A stretch of DNA of 64,000 nucleotides from Amycolatopsis thermoflava N1165 (GTDB lineage: Bacteria > Actinomycetota > Actinomycetes > Mycobacteriales > Pseudonocardiaceae): contig NZ_KI421511.1 of assembly GCF_000473265.1 (NCBI RefSeq), forward strand, positions 5,376,360 through 5,440,359. The letters are read 5' to 3'. This document shows, piece after piece, positions 16,730 to 25,920 of this stretch; the first letter of the stretch is position 1; every line of letters starts with the position of its first letter. The notes beneath the pieces are model-generated. The model saw only the letters and a program-made list of their open reading frames with translations, did not search any database and was not told the origin of the DNA. The translations under genes were made by a program, and so were the position numbers.

Positions 16730-17245
16730 TCAGTCGCTGGTGAGGGTGCCGGGGTCGTGGGGGGTGTCGGGCTCTATCAGGTGTTTGAAGGCTTGTAGGT
16801 TTGCCAGGCTTTCGCCGCGGCTGACGCGCCAGTCCCACTCGCGTTTGATGGACGTGGCGAAGCCCAACTCCAGGATCGTGTTGAAGTCGCCGTCCGCGGC
16901 TTCCAGCACCTGGCCAAGGATCTTGTCCAGCTCCTGCTCGGTCACCGCGTCCTTGCCGAAGCGGCCCACCAGGTAGATGTCGCCGAGAGCGTCCACGGTG
17001 TAGTGGACGCCGTAGAGCTTTGCGTTGCGGCGCAACAGGAAGCGGTAGACCTGCTCGTGGTTTTCGTCGGGGCGGCGGCAGACGAACGCCTCCACCGCGA
17101 AGGCGTGTTCGCGCTCGATCAGCCAGACGTTGGTCTGCAGCTTCTTCGTGCCGGGGAGGGTGACGAAGTACTTGCCATCGTCCTTGCGGTCGTACTTCAG
17201 GTCCGCCTGGTCCAGCGTTGTCCGGACGACCTTGTCGAGCGTCAT
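16730..17245 (-). CDS. YbjN domain-containing protein
   Basis: This 171-residue protein has the YbjN/type III secretion chaperone-like fold pattern ([20 protein letters not shown], then [19 protein letters not shown] and GDIYLVGRF). ATG 17245 overlaps the mshA stop in ATGA, and GAGGAG precedes it, so translation is coupled to mshA. The same order (Rv0486-Rv0487) occurs in M. tuberculosis. The biochemical role of YbjN proteins is not settled. Confidence 0.85.
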   Translation of the reverse strand: MTLDKVVRTTLDQADLKYDRKDDGKYFVTLPGTKKLQTNVWLIEREHAFAVEAFVCRRPDENHEQVYRFLLRRNAKLYGVHYTVDALGDIYLVGRFGKDAVTEQELDKILGQVLEAADGDFNTILELGFATSIKREWDWRVSRGESLANLQAFKHLIEPDTPHDPGTLTSD

Positions 17246-18549
17246 ACCGCGATCTCCTCGTGCAGCGCGGCGAGCGTCCGCGAAGCCGCCGCGTAGGTCT
17301 CCAGCAGGGCGTCCGTGGTGCGCGCCCACGAGAACCGCCGCGCGTGCACCAGCGCGTTCTCCGCCAGCTCCGCCCGCCGGTCCGGCCGCAACGCCACACT
17401 GGCCAGCGCCCCGGCCCAGTCCCGCGCCGCGTGCGACGGCACCAGCAGCCCGGACACGCCGTGCGCGACCGCCACCGGCAGCCCGCCGACCTCGGCCGCC
17501 ACCACGGGCGTCCCGCAGGCCTGCGCCTCCAGCGCGACCAGGCCGAACGACTCGTTGTAGCTCGGCACCGCCACCACGTCCGCGGCGCGGTACACCTCCG
17601 CCAGCCGCTCACCCGGCTGCGGCGGCAGGAACCGCACCACGTCCTGGATACCCAGCGAAACGGCGAGCTCACGCAGGGCCTGCGGCTGCTCCAGCCCGGT
17701 GCCCGACGGACCACCCACGACCAGCACGATCAGCCGCTCCCGCAGCTCCGGCTGCCGCTGGAGCAGGTGCGCGGCCGCGTGCAGCAGCACGTCCGGCGCC
17801 TTCAACGGCTGGATCCGGCCGGCGAACGCCAGCACCACGGCATCGCGCGGCAACCCGAGCCGCCGCCGGGCGCCCGCCTGCGACCCGGGCACGAAGCGGT
17901 TCAGATCCACCCCGGGCGCGACCGTGTGCACCCGCTCCGGGGCCGCGCCGTAGAGGTCCACCAGCTGCCGCGCCTCCACCGGCGTGTTCGCCACCAGGCG
18001 GTCGGACTCGGCGACCACCTGCTCCTCCCCGATGACCCGGGTGCGCGGCTCGGGCTTGTCACCCTCGGCGAGCGCGGCGTTCTTGACCTTCGCCAGCGTG
18101 TGCGCGGTGTGCACCAGCGGCACGCCCCACCGGTCCCGCGCGAGCCACCCGACCTGGCCGGACAGCCAGTAGTGCGAGTGGATCAGGTCGTAGTAGCCGG
18201 GCTCGTGGAAGGCCTCCGCGCGCAGCACGCCCGAGGTGAACGCGCACAGCTGGGCGGGCAGCTCGTCGCGGCCCAGCGGTTCGAACGGGCCTGCCGGGAT
18301 GTGCCGCACCAGCACGCCGGGAGCCAGCTCGGCGACCGGGGGCTGCTCGGACGAGGTCGCGCGCGTGAACACCTCGACGGCGATCCCGCGCCGCGCCATC
18401 TCGACCGCGGTGTGCGTGATGTAGACGTTCATCCCACCGGCGTCACCGGTGCCGGGCTGCTCCAGGGGTGACGTGTGCACCGACAGCACCGCGACCCTGC
18501 GCGGCCAAATCGTCTGCGTCCGTCGTGATCCGCGCAGCGAGATCGTCAC
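17242..18549 (-). CDS. mshA: D-inositol-3-phosphate glycosyltransferase (mycothiol synthesis)
   Basis: MshA transfers GlcNAc from UDP-GlcNAc to 1D-myo-inositol 3-phosphate, the first step of mycothiol synthesis. The GT-B protein of 435 residues shows [20 protein letters not shown] with [10 protein letters not shown], the acceptor region [29 protein letters not shown], and the nucleotide-sugar motif [23 protein letters not shown] 18549 is chosen because GGGAG lies 9 bases upstream; an in-frame TTG three codons earlier touches that GGGAG and is less likely. Confidence 0.95.
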   Translation of the reverse strand: MTISLRGSRRTQTIWPRRVAVLSVHTSPLEQPGTGDAGGMNVYITHTAVEMARRGIAVEVFTRATSSEQPPVAELAPGVLVRHIPAGPFEPLGRDELPAQLCAFTSGVLRAEAFHEPGYYDLIHSHYWLSGQVGWLARDRWGVPLVHTAHTLAKVKNAALAEGDKPEPRTRVIGEEQVVAESDRLVANTPVEARQLVDLYGAAPERVHTVAPGVDLNRFVPGSQAGARRRLGLPRDAVVLAFAGRIQPLKAPDVLLHAAAHLLQRQPELRERLIVLVVGGPSGTGLEQPQALRELAVSLGIQDVVRFLPPQPGERLAEVYRAADVVAVPSYNESFGLVALEAQACGTPVVAAEVGGLPVAVAHGVSGLLVPSHAARDWAGALASVALRPDRRAELAENALVHARRFSWARTTDALLETYAAASRTLAALHEEIAV

Positions 18550-18648
18550 CTGGTTCAACTCCCGTGTCAGTCTCTTTCCGCATCAGGGCGGAGCCCGTGA
18601 ACGACAACGCCCACGGGCACCCGTCATCTTCCCAGCGGTGCGAAACCG

Positions 18649-19818
18649 TCACAGGGCGGACTTGGCCTGCCAGGCGCTCCAGCTGACGAGCCAGTCCATG
18701 ACATCCGAGGTGACGACCGGCCCGAGCTTCGAGCCGGTGATCTCGACGGGGTCGCCGATCAGGGCCGAGTCGAAGTAGTCCTTCGCGTCGGCTTCCAGCA
18801 GGTTGACGCAGCCGTGCGAGGTGTTGGCCCGCCCGATGTTGGCCGCGTTGTCCTGGTTTTCGTGGATGAACTCGCCGTGGTTGGAGAACCGGCAGGCCCA
18901 CTTCTTGTTGACGTTGGTGTAGCCGTAGCGCGCGTTGTCGAAGATCGCGCTCGGCTCCTTCGTCATGATGATGTAGGTGCCGTTCGGTGTGTTCAGGTTC
19001 ACGTCCGAGTCCTTGCCGTTGCTGCACGGGTAGCTCTTGTGCAGGGACCCGCCCCGGTACACGTTCATCTTGTGGTCCGGGGTGTGGATCTTCACGACCT
19101 GGTTGCGGCCGATCTTGAACTCGGTGGTGACGTCGGCACGCGGGTAGGCCCCGCCGCCGAGGTCGATGCCGTAGAGCTTCGCCTCGACCTTGACCGTGGT
19201 GTTGGCGGGCCAGTACTCCTTCGGCCGCCAGTCCACCTGCTGGTCGGACAGCCAGCCCCAGGAGCCCTCGACGTCGCTGGACGTCTCGATCTTCAGCGCC
19301 CGCTCCACGGCGGCCTTGTTCTTCACGGCGCTGGTGAACTTCACGCTCACCGGCATCGCGACGCCCACGGTCACGTCGTCGGCCGGGTTCAGCGTGACGC
19401 GCACGGTGGAGGCCGGCTTGAGCGTCGAGAAGCTGCCGGTCAGCGTCACCGGCTTGCCGTCGGTGCCGGTGGCCGTCGCGTGGTAGGTGTAGGTCTTGTC
19501 GTAACCGAGGGTCTCGCTGCTGGTCCAGGTGGTCTTGCCGTCGCTGAGCTTGCCCTCGACGGCCTTGCCCTCGGCGTTGGTCAGCTTGACCTCGGTGAGG
19601 GTGCCCTTGGCGACCTTCACGGTGACGGGCTGCAGCACGGGGACGTTCTTCGCGTCCGCGGCGGGCTCGGCGGTGATGACCGCGGCAGGCGGCGCCTCGG
19701 TCGTCGCCCCGCCCCCGGTCTGCGCGCCGCCGTCGTCCCCGCCGCTGGTGCACGCCGCGGCCATGGTCGCCGCACCCGCGGCGAGCGCGGCCTTGAACAC
19801 CGTGCGCCTCTCGATCAC
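18649..19818 (-). CDS. L,D-transpeptidase lipoprotein (YkuD domain)
   Basis: This 389-residue exported lipoprotein has a signal peptide ending in lipobox MAAAC (Cys23). Two immunoglobulin-like domains follow, and then the YkuD catalytic domain with NTSHGCVNL and nucleophile Cys337. It makes 3-3 cross-links in peptidoglycan or attaches proteins to it. GGAGG lies 6 bases before GTG 19818. The gene is Rv0483 (lprQ)-like in position, beside murB and mshA. Confidence 0.93.
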   Translation of the reverse strand: MIERRTVFKAALAAGAATMAAACTSGGDDGGAQTGGGATTEAPPAAVITAEPAADAKNVPVLQPVTVKVAKGTLTEVKLTNAEGKAVEGKLSDGKTTWTSSETLGYDKTYTYHATATGTDGKPVTLTGSFSTLKPASTVRVTLNPADDVTVGVAMPVSVKFTSAVKNKAAVERALKIETSSDVEGSWGWLSDQQVDWRPKEYWPANTTVKVEAKLYGIDLGGGAYPRADVTTEFKIGRNQVVKIHTPDHKMNVYRGGSLHKSYPCSNGKDSDVNLNTPNGTYIIMTKEPSAIFDNARYGYTNVNKKWACRFSNHGEFIHENQDNAANIGRANTSHGCVNLLEADAKDYFDSALIGDPVEITGSKLGPVVTSDVMDWLVSWSAWQAKSAL

Positions 19819-19912
19819 CTGTTACCTCCGCACTCCGTACTTCTCCCGGACGTCAAGCGACGCCCGGCCCTGCCGCGTTACCGGCGTGTCCCCCGCTGGG
19901 AGTATGTGCGGT

Positions 19913-20647
19913 ATGACGACCAAGCGAACCGCAGTGATCACCGGCGCCAGCGCGGGTATCGGCGAGGCGACCGCCCGCGCCCTCGCCGAGGCCGGATTCC
20001 ACGTCGTGCTCGGGGCTCGGCGCCTCGACCGCCTGGAGAAGCTGGCCGCCGAGTTGTCCGGAACCGCACACGTACTGGACGTCACCGACCCCGGTTCGGT
20101 TGCCGCATTCGTCCAGCAGGTTCCAGATTGCCACGTTCTCGTCAACAACGCGGGCGGCGCACGGGGCCTCGAGCGCGTGGAAGACGCCGACGAGGACCAC
20201 TGGCGCTGGATGTGGGAGGTCAACGTCCTCGGCACCCTGCGCATGACGAAGGCGTTGCTGCCGAAGCTGATCGCCTCCGGTGACGGCCACGTGGTGACCG
20301 TCACGTCGATCGCCGGGCACGAGGTCTACGACGGCGGTTCCGGCTACACGTCCGCGAAGCACGCCCAGTCGGCCCTGCACCGAACCCTGCGCTCGGAGCA
20401 CCTCGGCGACCCGGTGCGGATCACCGAGATCGTGCCCGGCATGGTCGAGACCGACTTCTCCGCCAACCGGTTCGACGGCGACACCGAGCGCGCCGCGAAG
20501 GTCTACCAGGGTCTCACCCCGCTGACCGCGGAGGACGTGGCCGACGTGATCGCGTTCGCCGTGACCCGGCCGGCGCACGTGAACCTGGACACCATCGTCA
20601 TGAAGCCGCGCGCGCAGCTCAACGGCAGCCGCGCCCACCGCGAGTGA
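19913..20647 (+). CDS. Short-chain dehydrogenase/reductase
   Basis: This is a classical SDR of 244 residues with TGASAGIGEATARAL, VNNAGGARGLE, the catalytic serine in TSIAGHEV and YTSAK. ATG 19913 has GGGAG ten bases upstream; an in-frame ATG at 19904 is only one base from it. It diverges from the L,D-transpeptidase gene and corresponds to Rv0484c. Its stop codon abuts the murB stop with no gap. The substrate is unknown. Confidence 0.88.
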   Translation: MTTKRTAVITGASAGIGEATARALAEAGFHVVLGARRLDRLEKLAAELSGTAHVLDVTDPGSVAAFVQQVPDCHVLVNNAGGARGLERVEDADEDHWRWMWEVNVLGTLRMTKALLPKLIASGDGHVVTVTSIAGHEVYDGGSGYTSAKHAQSALHRTLRSEHLGDPVRITEIVPGMVETDFSANRFDGDTERAAKVYQGLTPLTAEDVADVIAFAVTRPAHVNLDTIVMKPRAQLNGSRAHRE

Positions 20648-21670
20648 CTACAGCGCGCAGTTGATCAGCAGTGGTTCGGGACGCAGCGTGACGCCGAAGC
20701 GGGCGTGCACGCCGTCCCGGACCTCGCGCGCCAGCGCCAGCAGGTCCGCGGTGCTAGCCGAGCCCCGGTTGGTCAGGGCCAGGGTGTGCTTGGTGGACAA
20801 GGACACCCGCCCGCCCGGCCCCGGGTGGCCCTTGCCGAACCCGGCCCGCTCGATCAGCCACGCCGCGGACAGCTTCACGCCGCCGTCGGCCGGGTACCGC
20901 GGCATCTCCACGCCCGCCAGCGCCGGCGGGATCTCCGCGACGATCGGGTTGGTGAAGAACGAGCCCGCGCTCCACGTGTCGTGGTCGGACGCGTCGAGCA
21001 CCATGCCCTTGCCCTGCCGCAGCTTCAGCACGGCCTCCCGCGCCTGCGCCGCCGGGACCCGCGCGCCCTGCTCGACGCCCAGGGTCCGGGCCAGTTCGGC
21101 GTAGCGGATCGGCGCGGACAGCCCGTCGGGCCGCAGGGCGAACCGGACACTGAGGACGATCCCCCAGCTCTCCCCCTTGAGCACGCTGGTGCGGTAGCCG
21201 AAGCCGAGCTCGTCGGCGGTCATCGTGCGCACCTCGCCGGTGCGCCGGTCGTAGCACTCGATCGAGGTGAGCAGGTCGGCCACCTCGCAGCCGTACGCGC
21301 CGACGTTCTGGATCGGCGTCGCGCCCACCGAGCCGGGGATGCCGGACAGGCACTCCAGCCCGCCGAAGCCGGCCTCGACGGTCGCCGCGACGAACTCGTC
21401 CCAGTTCTGCCCGGCCGCGACCTCGACCTCGTCACCGTCGATCCGCCAGCCGCCGGTCGCGATCTTGACCACGGTGCCGGGGAAGCCGTCGTCGCCGACG
21501 ACGAGGTTCGACCCGCCGCCCAGCAGCAGCACCGGTCCCTCGATCGAGCGCACCGCGGCGAGCAGTTCGTCGGTGGTCCCGGCCACCACGAACGCGCGGG
21601 CAGGCCCGCCGAGGCGCAGCGTGGTGTGTTCGGCCAGGGTCGTCTGGGTCGGTGTGTCAAGACGGCTCAC
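20648..21670 (-). CDS. murB: UDP-N-acetylenolpyruvoylglucosamine reductase
   Basis: MurB reduces UDP-GlcNAc-enolpyruvate to UDP-MurNAc in peptidoglycan synthesis. The 340-residue flavoprotein has TLRLGGPARAFV, LLGGGSNLVVGDDGF, GIPGSVGATPIQNVGAYGCE, SFFTNPIV, SAAWLIERAGFGKG and the C-terminal EPLLI. No ribosome-binding site precedes GTG 21670, and TACCGT (21684-21679) lies 8 bases upstream, so the mRNA is probably leaderless. Confidence 0.93.
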   Translation of the reverse strand: MSRLDTPTQTTLAEHTTLRLGGPARAFVVAGTTDELLAAVRSIEGPVLLLGGGSNLVVGDDGFPGTVVKIATGGWRIDGDEVEVAAGQNWDEFVAATVEAGFGGLECLSGIPGSVGATPIQNVGAYGCEVADLLTSIECYDRRTGEVRTMTADELGFGYRTSVLKGESWGIVLSVRFALRPDGLSAPIRYAELARTLGVEQGARVPAAQAREAVLKLRQGKGMVLDASDHDTWSAGSFFTNPIVAEIPPALAGVEMPRYPADGGVKLSAAWLIERAGFGKGHPGPGGRVSLSTKHTLALTNRGSASTADLLALAREVRDGVHARFGVTLRPEPLLINCAL

Positions 21671-21678
21671 GAGGACAA

Positions 21679-21688
21679 ACGGTACTGT
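21679..21688. promoter_or_regulatory. Overlapping divergent -10 elements (murB/DUF2505)
   Basis: Only 26 bp separate the murB GTG and the DUF2505 ATG. TACCGT on the minus strand (21684-21679) and TACTGT on the plus strand (21683-21688) are each 8 bases from their start codon and share two base pairs, so RNA polymerase could serve only one direction at a time. Confidence 0.45.
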
Positions 21689-21696
21689 CTGGCCCC

Positions 21697-22194
21697 ATGG
21701 CATCCCGTATCGAGCACCGCGCGGAGTACCCCAACGGCGTCTCCGAGGTGTTCCGGGCCGAGACGAGCGAGGAGGCGCTGACGGCCCGCCTCGCCGAGAT
21801 CGGCGGCAAGAACAGCGCCCTGCTCAGCCATTCCGCGGACGACGACGGCGCCCGGTACACGCTGCGCCAGGGCATCGAGGCGGACAAGCTCCCGCAGATC
21901 GTCCGCAAGCTGCAGCCCGGCGACCTCTACGTCGACCGCGAGCACACCTTCACCCGCGACGGGGACGGCTACACGGGCACGGCGCGGGCCACGGTGAGCG
22001 GGATGCCCGGCGAGATCACCGCCCGCACCGAGCTGCGTCCCCGTGGCGACGGCTCGGTGGTCGAGACCCGCGGTGAGGTCAAGGTCAGGATCCCGCTGGT
22101 CGGCGGCAAGCTGGAGAGCTTCGTCGCGGGCGAGCTGACCAAGTTGCTGGCCCGCGAGGCCCAGTTCAGCCGCGAATGGCTCGCGGCCCGGTAG
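21697..22194 (+). CDS. DUF2505 domain protein
   Basis: This 165-residue protein is of the START/SRPBCC-like DUF2505 family. It begins SRIEHRAEYPNGVSEVFRAE and ends with the ELTKLLAREAQFSREWLA helix expected of the fold. It is divergent from murB, as Rv0481c is from Rv0482. The function is unknown, though the fold usually binds lipids or hydrophobic ligands. The downstream methyltransferase gene starts 19 bp before this stop. Confidence 0.85.
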   Translation: MASRIEHRAEYPNGVSEVFRAETSEEALTARLAEIGGKNSALLSHSADDDGARYTLRQGIEADKLPQIVRKLQPGDLYVDREHTFTRDGDGYTGTARATVSGMPGEITARTELRPRGDGSVVETRGEVKVRIPLVGGKLESFVAGELTKLLAREAQFSREWLAAR

Positions 22195-22970
22195 GCGCGC
22201 CGACCCGAGGAACCACGAACCCCAACCGCCTGCGCCGCGTCGACCGCTGGCTGGCCGGCGCCCCCGAGGTGTCGGCCGCGCTGCGCCGCGCGCCGGACCC
22301 GCTCGTCGTGGACCTCGGGTACGGCGCGTCCCCGGTGACCACGGTCGAGATGGCCGCGCGATTGCGGCGGGTCCACCCGCGGGTCCGGGTGCTCGGGCTG
22401 GAGATCGACGCCGAGCGCGTCGCGGTCGCGAAGCCCGCCGCGCGGCCCCCTGTGCTGGACTTCCGCCAGGGCGGTTTCGAGCTGGCGGGAACCCGGCCGA
22501 ACCTGGTGCGCGCGTTCAACGTGCTGCGGCAGTACCCGGAGGACGAGGTCGCGGGCGCGTGGAAGCTGGTCGTCGATCGCCTCGCCCCGGGCGGGCTGCT
22601 CGTCGAGGGCACCTGCGACGAGATCGGGCGACTGTCCACCTGGGTCACTCTGGACGCGGACGGCCCGCGTACGCTCACCCTGTCCTGCCACCTGGATTCG
22701 CTCGACCAGCCGTCCACTTTGGCCGAACGACTGCCGAAGGCGCTGATCCACCGCAACGTGCCGGGCGAGCGGATCCACGACCTGTTGTCCACATTGGACA
22801 TTTGCTGGGCGACCGCCGCGCCGCACCAGGCGTTCGGCGCCCGCGCCCGCTGGCTGGAGAGCGTGCGGCTGCTCGCCGCGCGCGGCTGGCCGGTGCTGAC
22901 CCGGCCGCGGCGGATCCGGCTCGGCGAGCTGACCGTGCCGTGGGCGACGGTGGCACCCGGAAGCAGGTAG
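22176..22970 (+). CDS. Class I SAM-dependent methyltransferase-like protein
   Basis: This 264-residue protein has a Rossmann methyltransferase motif I, VVDLGYGASPVTTVEMAARL, an acidic second strand VLGLEID, and LAPGGLLVEGTCDE at motif III. Nothing indicates the acceptor. ATG 22176 lies within the end of the DUF2505 gene, so the two are co-transcribed and probably coupled. Confidence 0.75.
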   Translation: MARGPVGAPTRGTTNPNRLRRVDRWLAGAPEVSAALRRAPDPLVVDLGYGASPVTTVEMAARLRRVHPRVRVLGLEIDAERVAVAKPAARPPVLDFRQGGFELAGTRPNLVRAFNVLRQYPEDEVAGAWKLVVDRLAPGGLLVEGTCDEIGRLSTWVTLDADGPRTLTLSCHLDSLDQPSTLAERLPKALIHRNVPGERIHDLLSTLDICWATAAPHQAFGARARWLESVRLLAARGWPVLTRPRRIRLGELTVPWATVAPGSR

Positions 22971-23082
22971 GGACAACCCCACCAAAGCAGCGGGGGCGGC
23001 ACGTACGGGGGTTCCCCGGGATATCCCTGATCTTGCCGGAAGTCCCTGGCTCAGGCGGTGTGCGCGGCGACACGATCGCCCC

Positions 23083-23805
23083 ATGACCGCAACCCTCAGC
23101 AGGCAGTACGAGGCCGTCATCACGACGGACTCCGAGATCGTCCAGGCGTGCCAGCGACTGCGGCACCGCGTGTTCACCACCGAGTTCGGCGCGGCGCCGC
23201 ACCCCAGCGGGCTGGACGCCGACGAGTTCGACGACGTGTGCGAGCACCTCGCCGTGATGCACGGGGGCGAGGTCGTCGGCACCTACCGGCTGCTGCCGCC
23301 CGGCCGGTCGGCGCGGCTGTACTCGCAGTCGGAGTTCGACCTGGACGCGCTGGCGCCGCTGCGCCCGCACCTGGTCGAGACCGGCCGGTCGTGCGTGCAC
23401 CCGGACCACCGTTCCGGCGGCGTGATCAACCTGATGTGGTCGGCGATGGCGCGTTACGTCGTCGGCCACGGCTACCGCTACCTCGCCGGGTGCGCGTCAG
23501 TGTCGCTCGCCGACGGCGGCGCCTCGGCGGCCGCCACCTGGGCGCTCGCGCAGGCCAAGCACCGCCCGCCCGGCGAGCTGCGGGTCGAGCCGCACCGGCC
23601 GTGGATCCCGCTGCCCCGCACCGAGCGCCCGCCCAGCTACGCCCAGGTTCCGCCGTTGCTGCGCGGCTACCTGCGCCTTGGCGCGTGGGTCGGCGGGCCG
23701 CCCGCGCACGACCCGGACTTCGCGGTCGCCGACTTCTTCACCGTGCTGGCGGTCGACGAGATCGGCGAGCGCTACCGCAGATTCTTCCTCGGGGAGAATT
23801 CATGA
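23083..23805 (+). CDS. GNAT-type N-acyltransferase, OlsB-like
   Basis: This 240-residue protein resembles the GNAT branch that includes ornithine N-acyltransferase OlsB. It has RHRVFTTEFGA, EVVGTYRLLP, the acidic SEFDL block and ETGRSCVHPDHRSGGVINLM. OlsB adds a 3-hydroxy-fatty acyl chain to ornithine to give lyso-ornithine lipid. It overlaps a PlsC-type gene by ATGA, the pair expected for an aminolipid pathway (the same gene pair occurs as Rv3027c-Rv3026c). The amino acid used is not shown by sequence. Confidence 0.78.
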   Translation: MTATLSRQYEAVITTDSEIVQACQRLRHRVFTTEFGAAPHPSGLDADEFDDVCEHLAVMHGGEVVGTYRLLPPGRSARLYSQSEFDLDALAPLRPHLVETGRSCVHPDHRSGGVINLMWSAMARYVVGHGYRYLAGCASVSLADGGASAAATWALAQAKHRPPGELRVEPHRPWIPLPRTERPPSYAQVPPLLRGYLRLGAWVGGPPAHDPDFAVADFFTVLAVDEIGERYRRFFLGENS

Positions 23806-24566
23806 ACCCGTGGGACGTGACTTCACCTTGTACCCCTCGCTGCGTCACCCACCGGCTGCCTGAGATCAGCACACTGCTGACCGTGCGACGGTGGCTGGCG
23901 CTGGGCTCGGTCCTCGCCGGGGTGCGGCGGGGGGACCTGCGGCCGCACGCCCGCGGGGTGCTCGACGCCCTCGGCATCACGCTGGACGCGAACACCGACC
24001 TGCTGCGGGTGCCTGCGGGGACCGGCACGCTGATCGTGGCCAACCACGTGTCGTGGCTGGACATCGTCGCGCTGCTGGCGGTCGACCCGGTGGGGTTCCT
24101 GGCCAAGCGCGAGGTGCGCTCGTGGCCGGTCATCGGGTCGCTCGCGCAGTCCTGCGGCACCCGGTTCATCGCCCGGCGCGAGCTGCGGGAGCTGCCCGCC
24201 GTGGTGGACGGGCTGGCGGACGCGCTCCGTGCAGGCGAGTCGGTCGTCGTGTTCCCCGAGGGCACCACGTGGTGCGGCGGCCGGGGCGGGACGTTCCGGC
24301 GCGCCGCGTTCCAGGCGGCGATCGACGCCGGCGCGCCGGTGCGTCCGGTGACCTTCGCGTACTCGCAGGGCGGGCAGCCGAGCACGGTCGCGGCCTTCGT
24401 CGGCGACGACGCGCTCCTGCCGTCGCTGGGCCGGGTCGCGCGCGCCCGTGACCTGCGGATCGAGCTGACCGCGCACCCGCCGCTGGAGCCCGTCGGCGAC
24501 CGGCGAGAGCTCGCCGCGCGCGCCCAGGACGTCGTCCGGTCCACCCGGGTCCCGGCTCATGCTTGA
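23802..24566 (+). CDS. 1-acyl-sn-glycerol-3-phosphate acyltransferase-like (OlsA-like)
   Basis: This 254-residue PlsC-family enzyme has ANHVSWLD (His82, Asp87), an intermediate block around GTRFIARRE, and VVFPEGTTW (151-157). ATG 23802 is coupled to the GNAT stop and has GGGGAG upstream. With the GNAT protein it would complete a lyso-lipid to lipid acylation. The alternative is ordinary phosphatidic acid synthesis. Confidence 0.85.
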   Translation: MNPWDVTSPCTPRCVTHRLPEISTLLTVRRWLALGSVLAGVRRGDLRPHARGVLDALGITLDANTDLLRVPAGTGTLIVANHVSWLDIVALLAVDPVGFLAKREVRSWPVIGSLAQSCGTRFIARRELRELPAVVDGLADALRAGESVVVFPEGTTWCGGRGGTFRRAAFQAAIDAGAPVRPVTFAYSQGGQPSTVAAFVGDDALLPSLGRVARARDLRIELTAHPPLEPVGDRRELAARAQDVVRSTRVPAHA

Positions 24567-25377
24567 CTTCCTGAACCACCTCGGTGAGCTGCTCCAGGGC
24601 ACCCTGTCCTCGCCCTGGCTGTGGCTGATCGTGTTCGCGGTGGCGGCGCTGGACGCGCTGCTGCCGTTCATGCCGAGCGAGACCACGGTGATCACGGTCG
24701 CCGTGCTGCTCGGCACCGACGTGCCGAAGCTGGCGCTGCTGGCGCTGCTCGCGGCCGCCGGAGCACTCGCCGGGGACTGCCTGTCGCATGCGGTCGGCCG
24801 GGGCGCGGCGCCCGCGCTGACCCGGTGGCTGCGCGGCGGGAAGCAGGACCGCTACGAATGGGCGCGCGGCCAGGTCGAACGCCACGCCGGGCTGCTGATC
24901 GTGGCGGGCCGGTACCTCCCCGGCGGTCGGGTCGCGAGCGGACTGGCCACGGGCAGCATGGGCGTGCCGTGGGCGCGGTTCGTCGCGCTCGACGCCGTGG
25001 GGACCGGGATCTGGGCCGTCTACAGCGTGATCATCGGCGCGATCGGCGGCGCGAGCTTCGACGGGCAGCCCGCCAAGGGGCTGCTGTTGTCGTTCGGCAT
25101 CGGGTTGATCATGGTCGGTGTCATCGAGGCGGTGCGGCGGTTACGCTCACGGCATGCAGCACGCCGAGTACCTCGCGACGATCGAGGCGCAGTGCCGGGC
25201 ACTGCGCGCGGCCGCGGTGCGGACGGGACCGGAGGCGCCGGTGCCGACCTGTCCGAAGTGGACTGTCCAGCGCCTCGTCGACCACCTGGCGAAGGTCCAC
25301 TCGTGGGTCCGGGCGGCGATCGCCGATCCGAGCGGCGCGAACGTGACCCGCGGGCAGCCACCCGCCGACTGGACTGA
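24559..25377 (+). CDS. DedA family membrane protein with long overlapping C-terminus
   Basis: The first about 200 residues are a DedA/SNARE-associated protein: FMPSETTVITVAVLLG, the GRGAAPAL..LRGGKQDRYEW reentrant region, RYLPGGRVASGLATGSMGVP and several membrane segments. DedA proteins act in lipid scrambling and envelope homeostasis. From about residue 200 the frame runs 224 bp into the next gene in another frame and becomes Arg/Gly-rich with no fold, so that tail is probably read-through or follows a frameshift. ATG 24559 overlaps the PlsC-like gene. Confidence 0.78.
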   Translation: MLDFLNHLGELLQGTLSSPWLWLIVFAVAALDALLPFMPSETTVITVAVLLGTDVPKLALLALLAAAGALAGDCLSHAVGRGAAPALTRWLRGGKQDRYEWARGQVERHAGLLIVAGRYLPGGRVASGLATGSMGVPWARFVALDAVGTGIWAVYSVIIGAIGGASFDGQPAKGLLLSFGIGLIMVGVIEAVRRLRSRHAARRVPRDDRGAVPGTARGRGADGTGGAGADLSEVDCPAPRRPPGEGPLVGPGGDRRSERRERDPRAATRRLD

Positions 25378-25894
25378 ACTGCTGCGCTGGTGGGACGAGC
25401 AGCTGCAGGGGATGCTGGCCGGACTCGCCGATCCCACGACGCCGGCGTGGCTGCCGTGGACGCGCTACGAGCAGACCACGCGGTCCTGGGCGCGGCGGCA
25501 GGCGCACGAGACAGCGATCCACCGGCTGGACGCCGAGCACGCGCTGGCAGGCAGCGCGGATGCGTCCGCGGTCCCGTCGCTCGTGTTCGACCCGGAGTTC
25601 GCCGCGGACGGCGTCGACGAGCTGCTCGCCTGGATGCTGCCGACGCGCGCGAAGTGGGACCAGTTCGCCCTGTCCGGTTCGGTGCTGGTGCACGCCGCCG
25701 ACGCTGGTCGCATGTGGCGCGTCGTGCTGCACCCGGGGCAGCCCGGCACGATCGAGCCGGTGACGGCCGCGTTCGAGGCCGACGTGACGGTCGCGGGCAC
25801 CGCGGACGCGGTGTACCGGCGCGTGTGGGGGCGGCCCAGCCACGCCTCGGTGACCGGTGACGTGCGTCTCCTGGAGCCCCTGGCCGCGCCGTGA
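25154..25894 (+). CDS. Maleylpyruvate isomerase family mycothiol-dependent enzyme
   Basis: This 246-residue member of the DinB/MDMPI family has the metal-histidine pattern VDHLAKVHSW and RRQAHETAIHRLDAEHAL, followed by the C-terminal MDMPI domain (WRVVLHPGQPG, then GRPSHASVTGD). Members use mycothiol, and mshA is in the same window. No ribosome-binding site is present; TACGCT at 25142-25147, six bases before ATG 25154, suggests a leaderless mRNA starting inside the DedA frame. Confidence 0.85.
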   Translation: MQHAEYLATIEAQCRALRAAAVRTGPEAPVPTCPKWTVQRLVDHLAKVHSWVRAAIADPSGANVTRGQPPADWTELLRWWDEQLQGMLAGLADPTTPAWLPWTRYEQTTRSWARRQAHETAIHRLDAEHALAGSADASAVPSLVFDPEFAADGVDELLAWMLPTRAKWDQFALSGSVLVHAADAGRMWRVVLHPGQPGTIEPVTAAFEADVTVAGTADAVYRRVWGRPSHASVTGDVRLLEPLAAP

Positions 25895-25920
25895 TCGGGA
25901 GCGGCGGGGAAGATGGGGCC

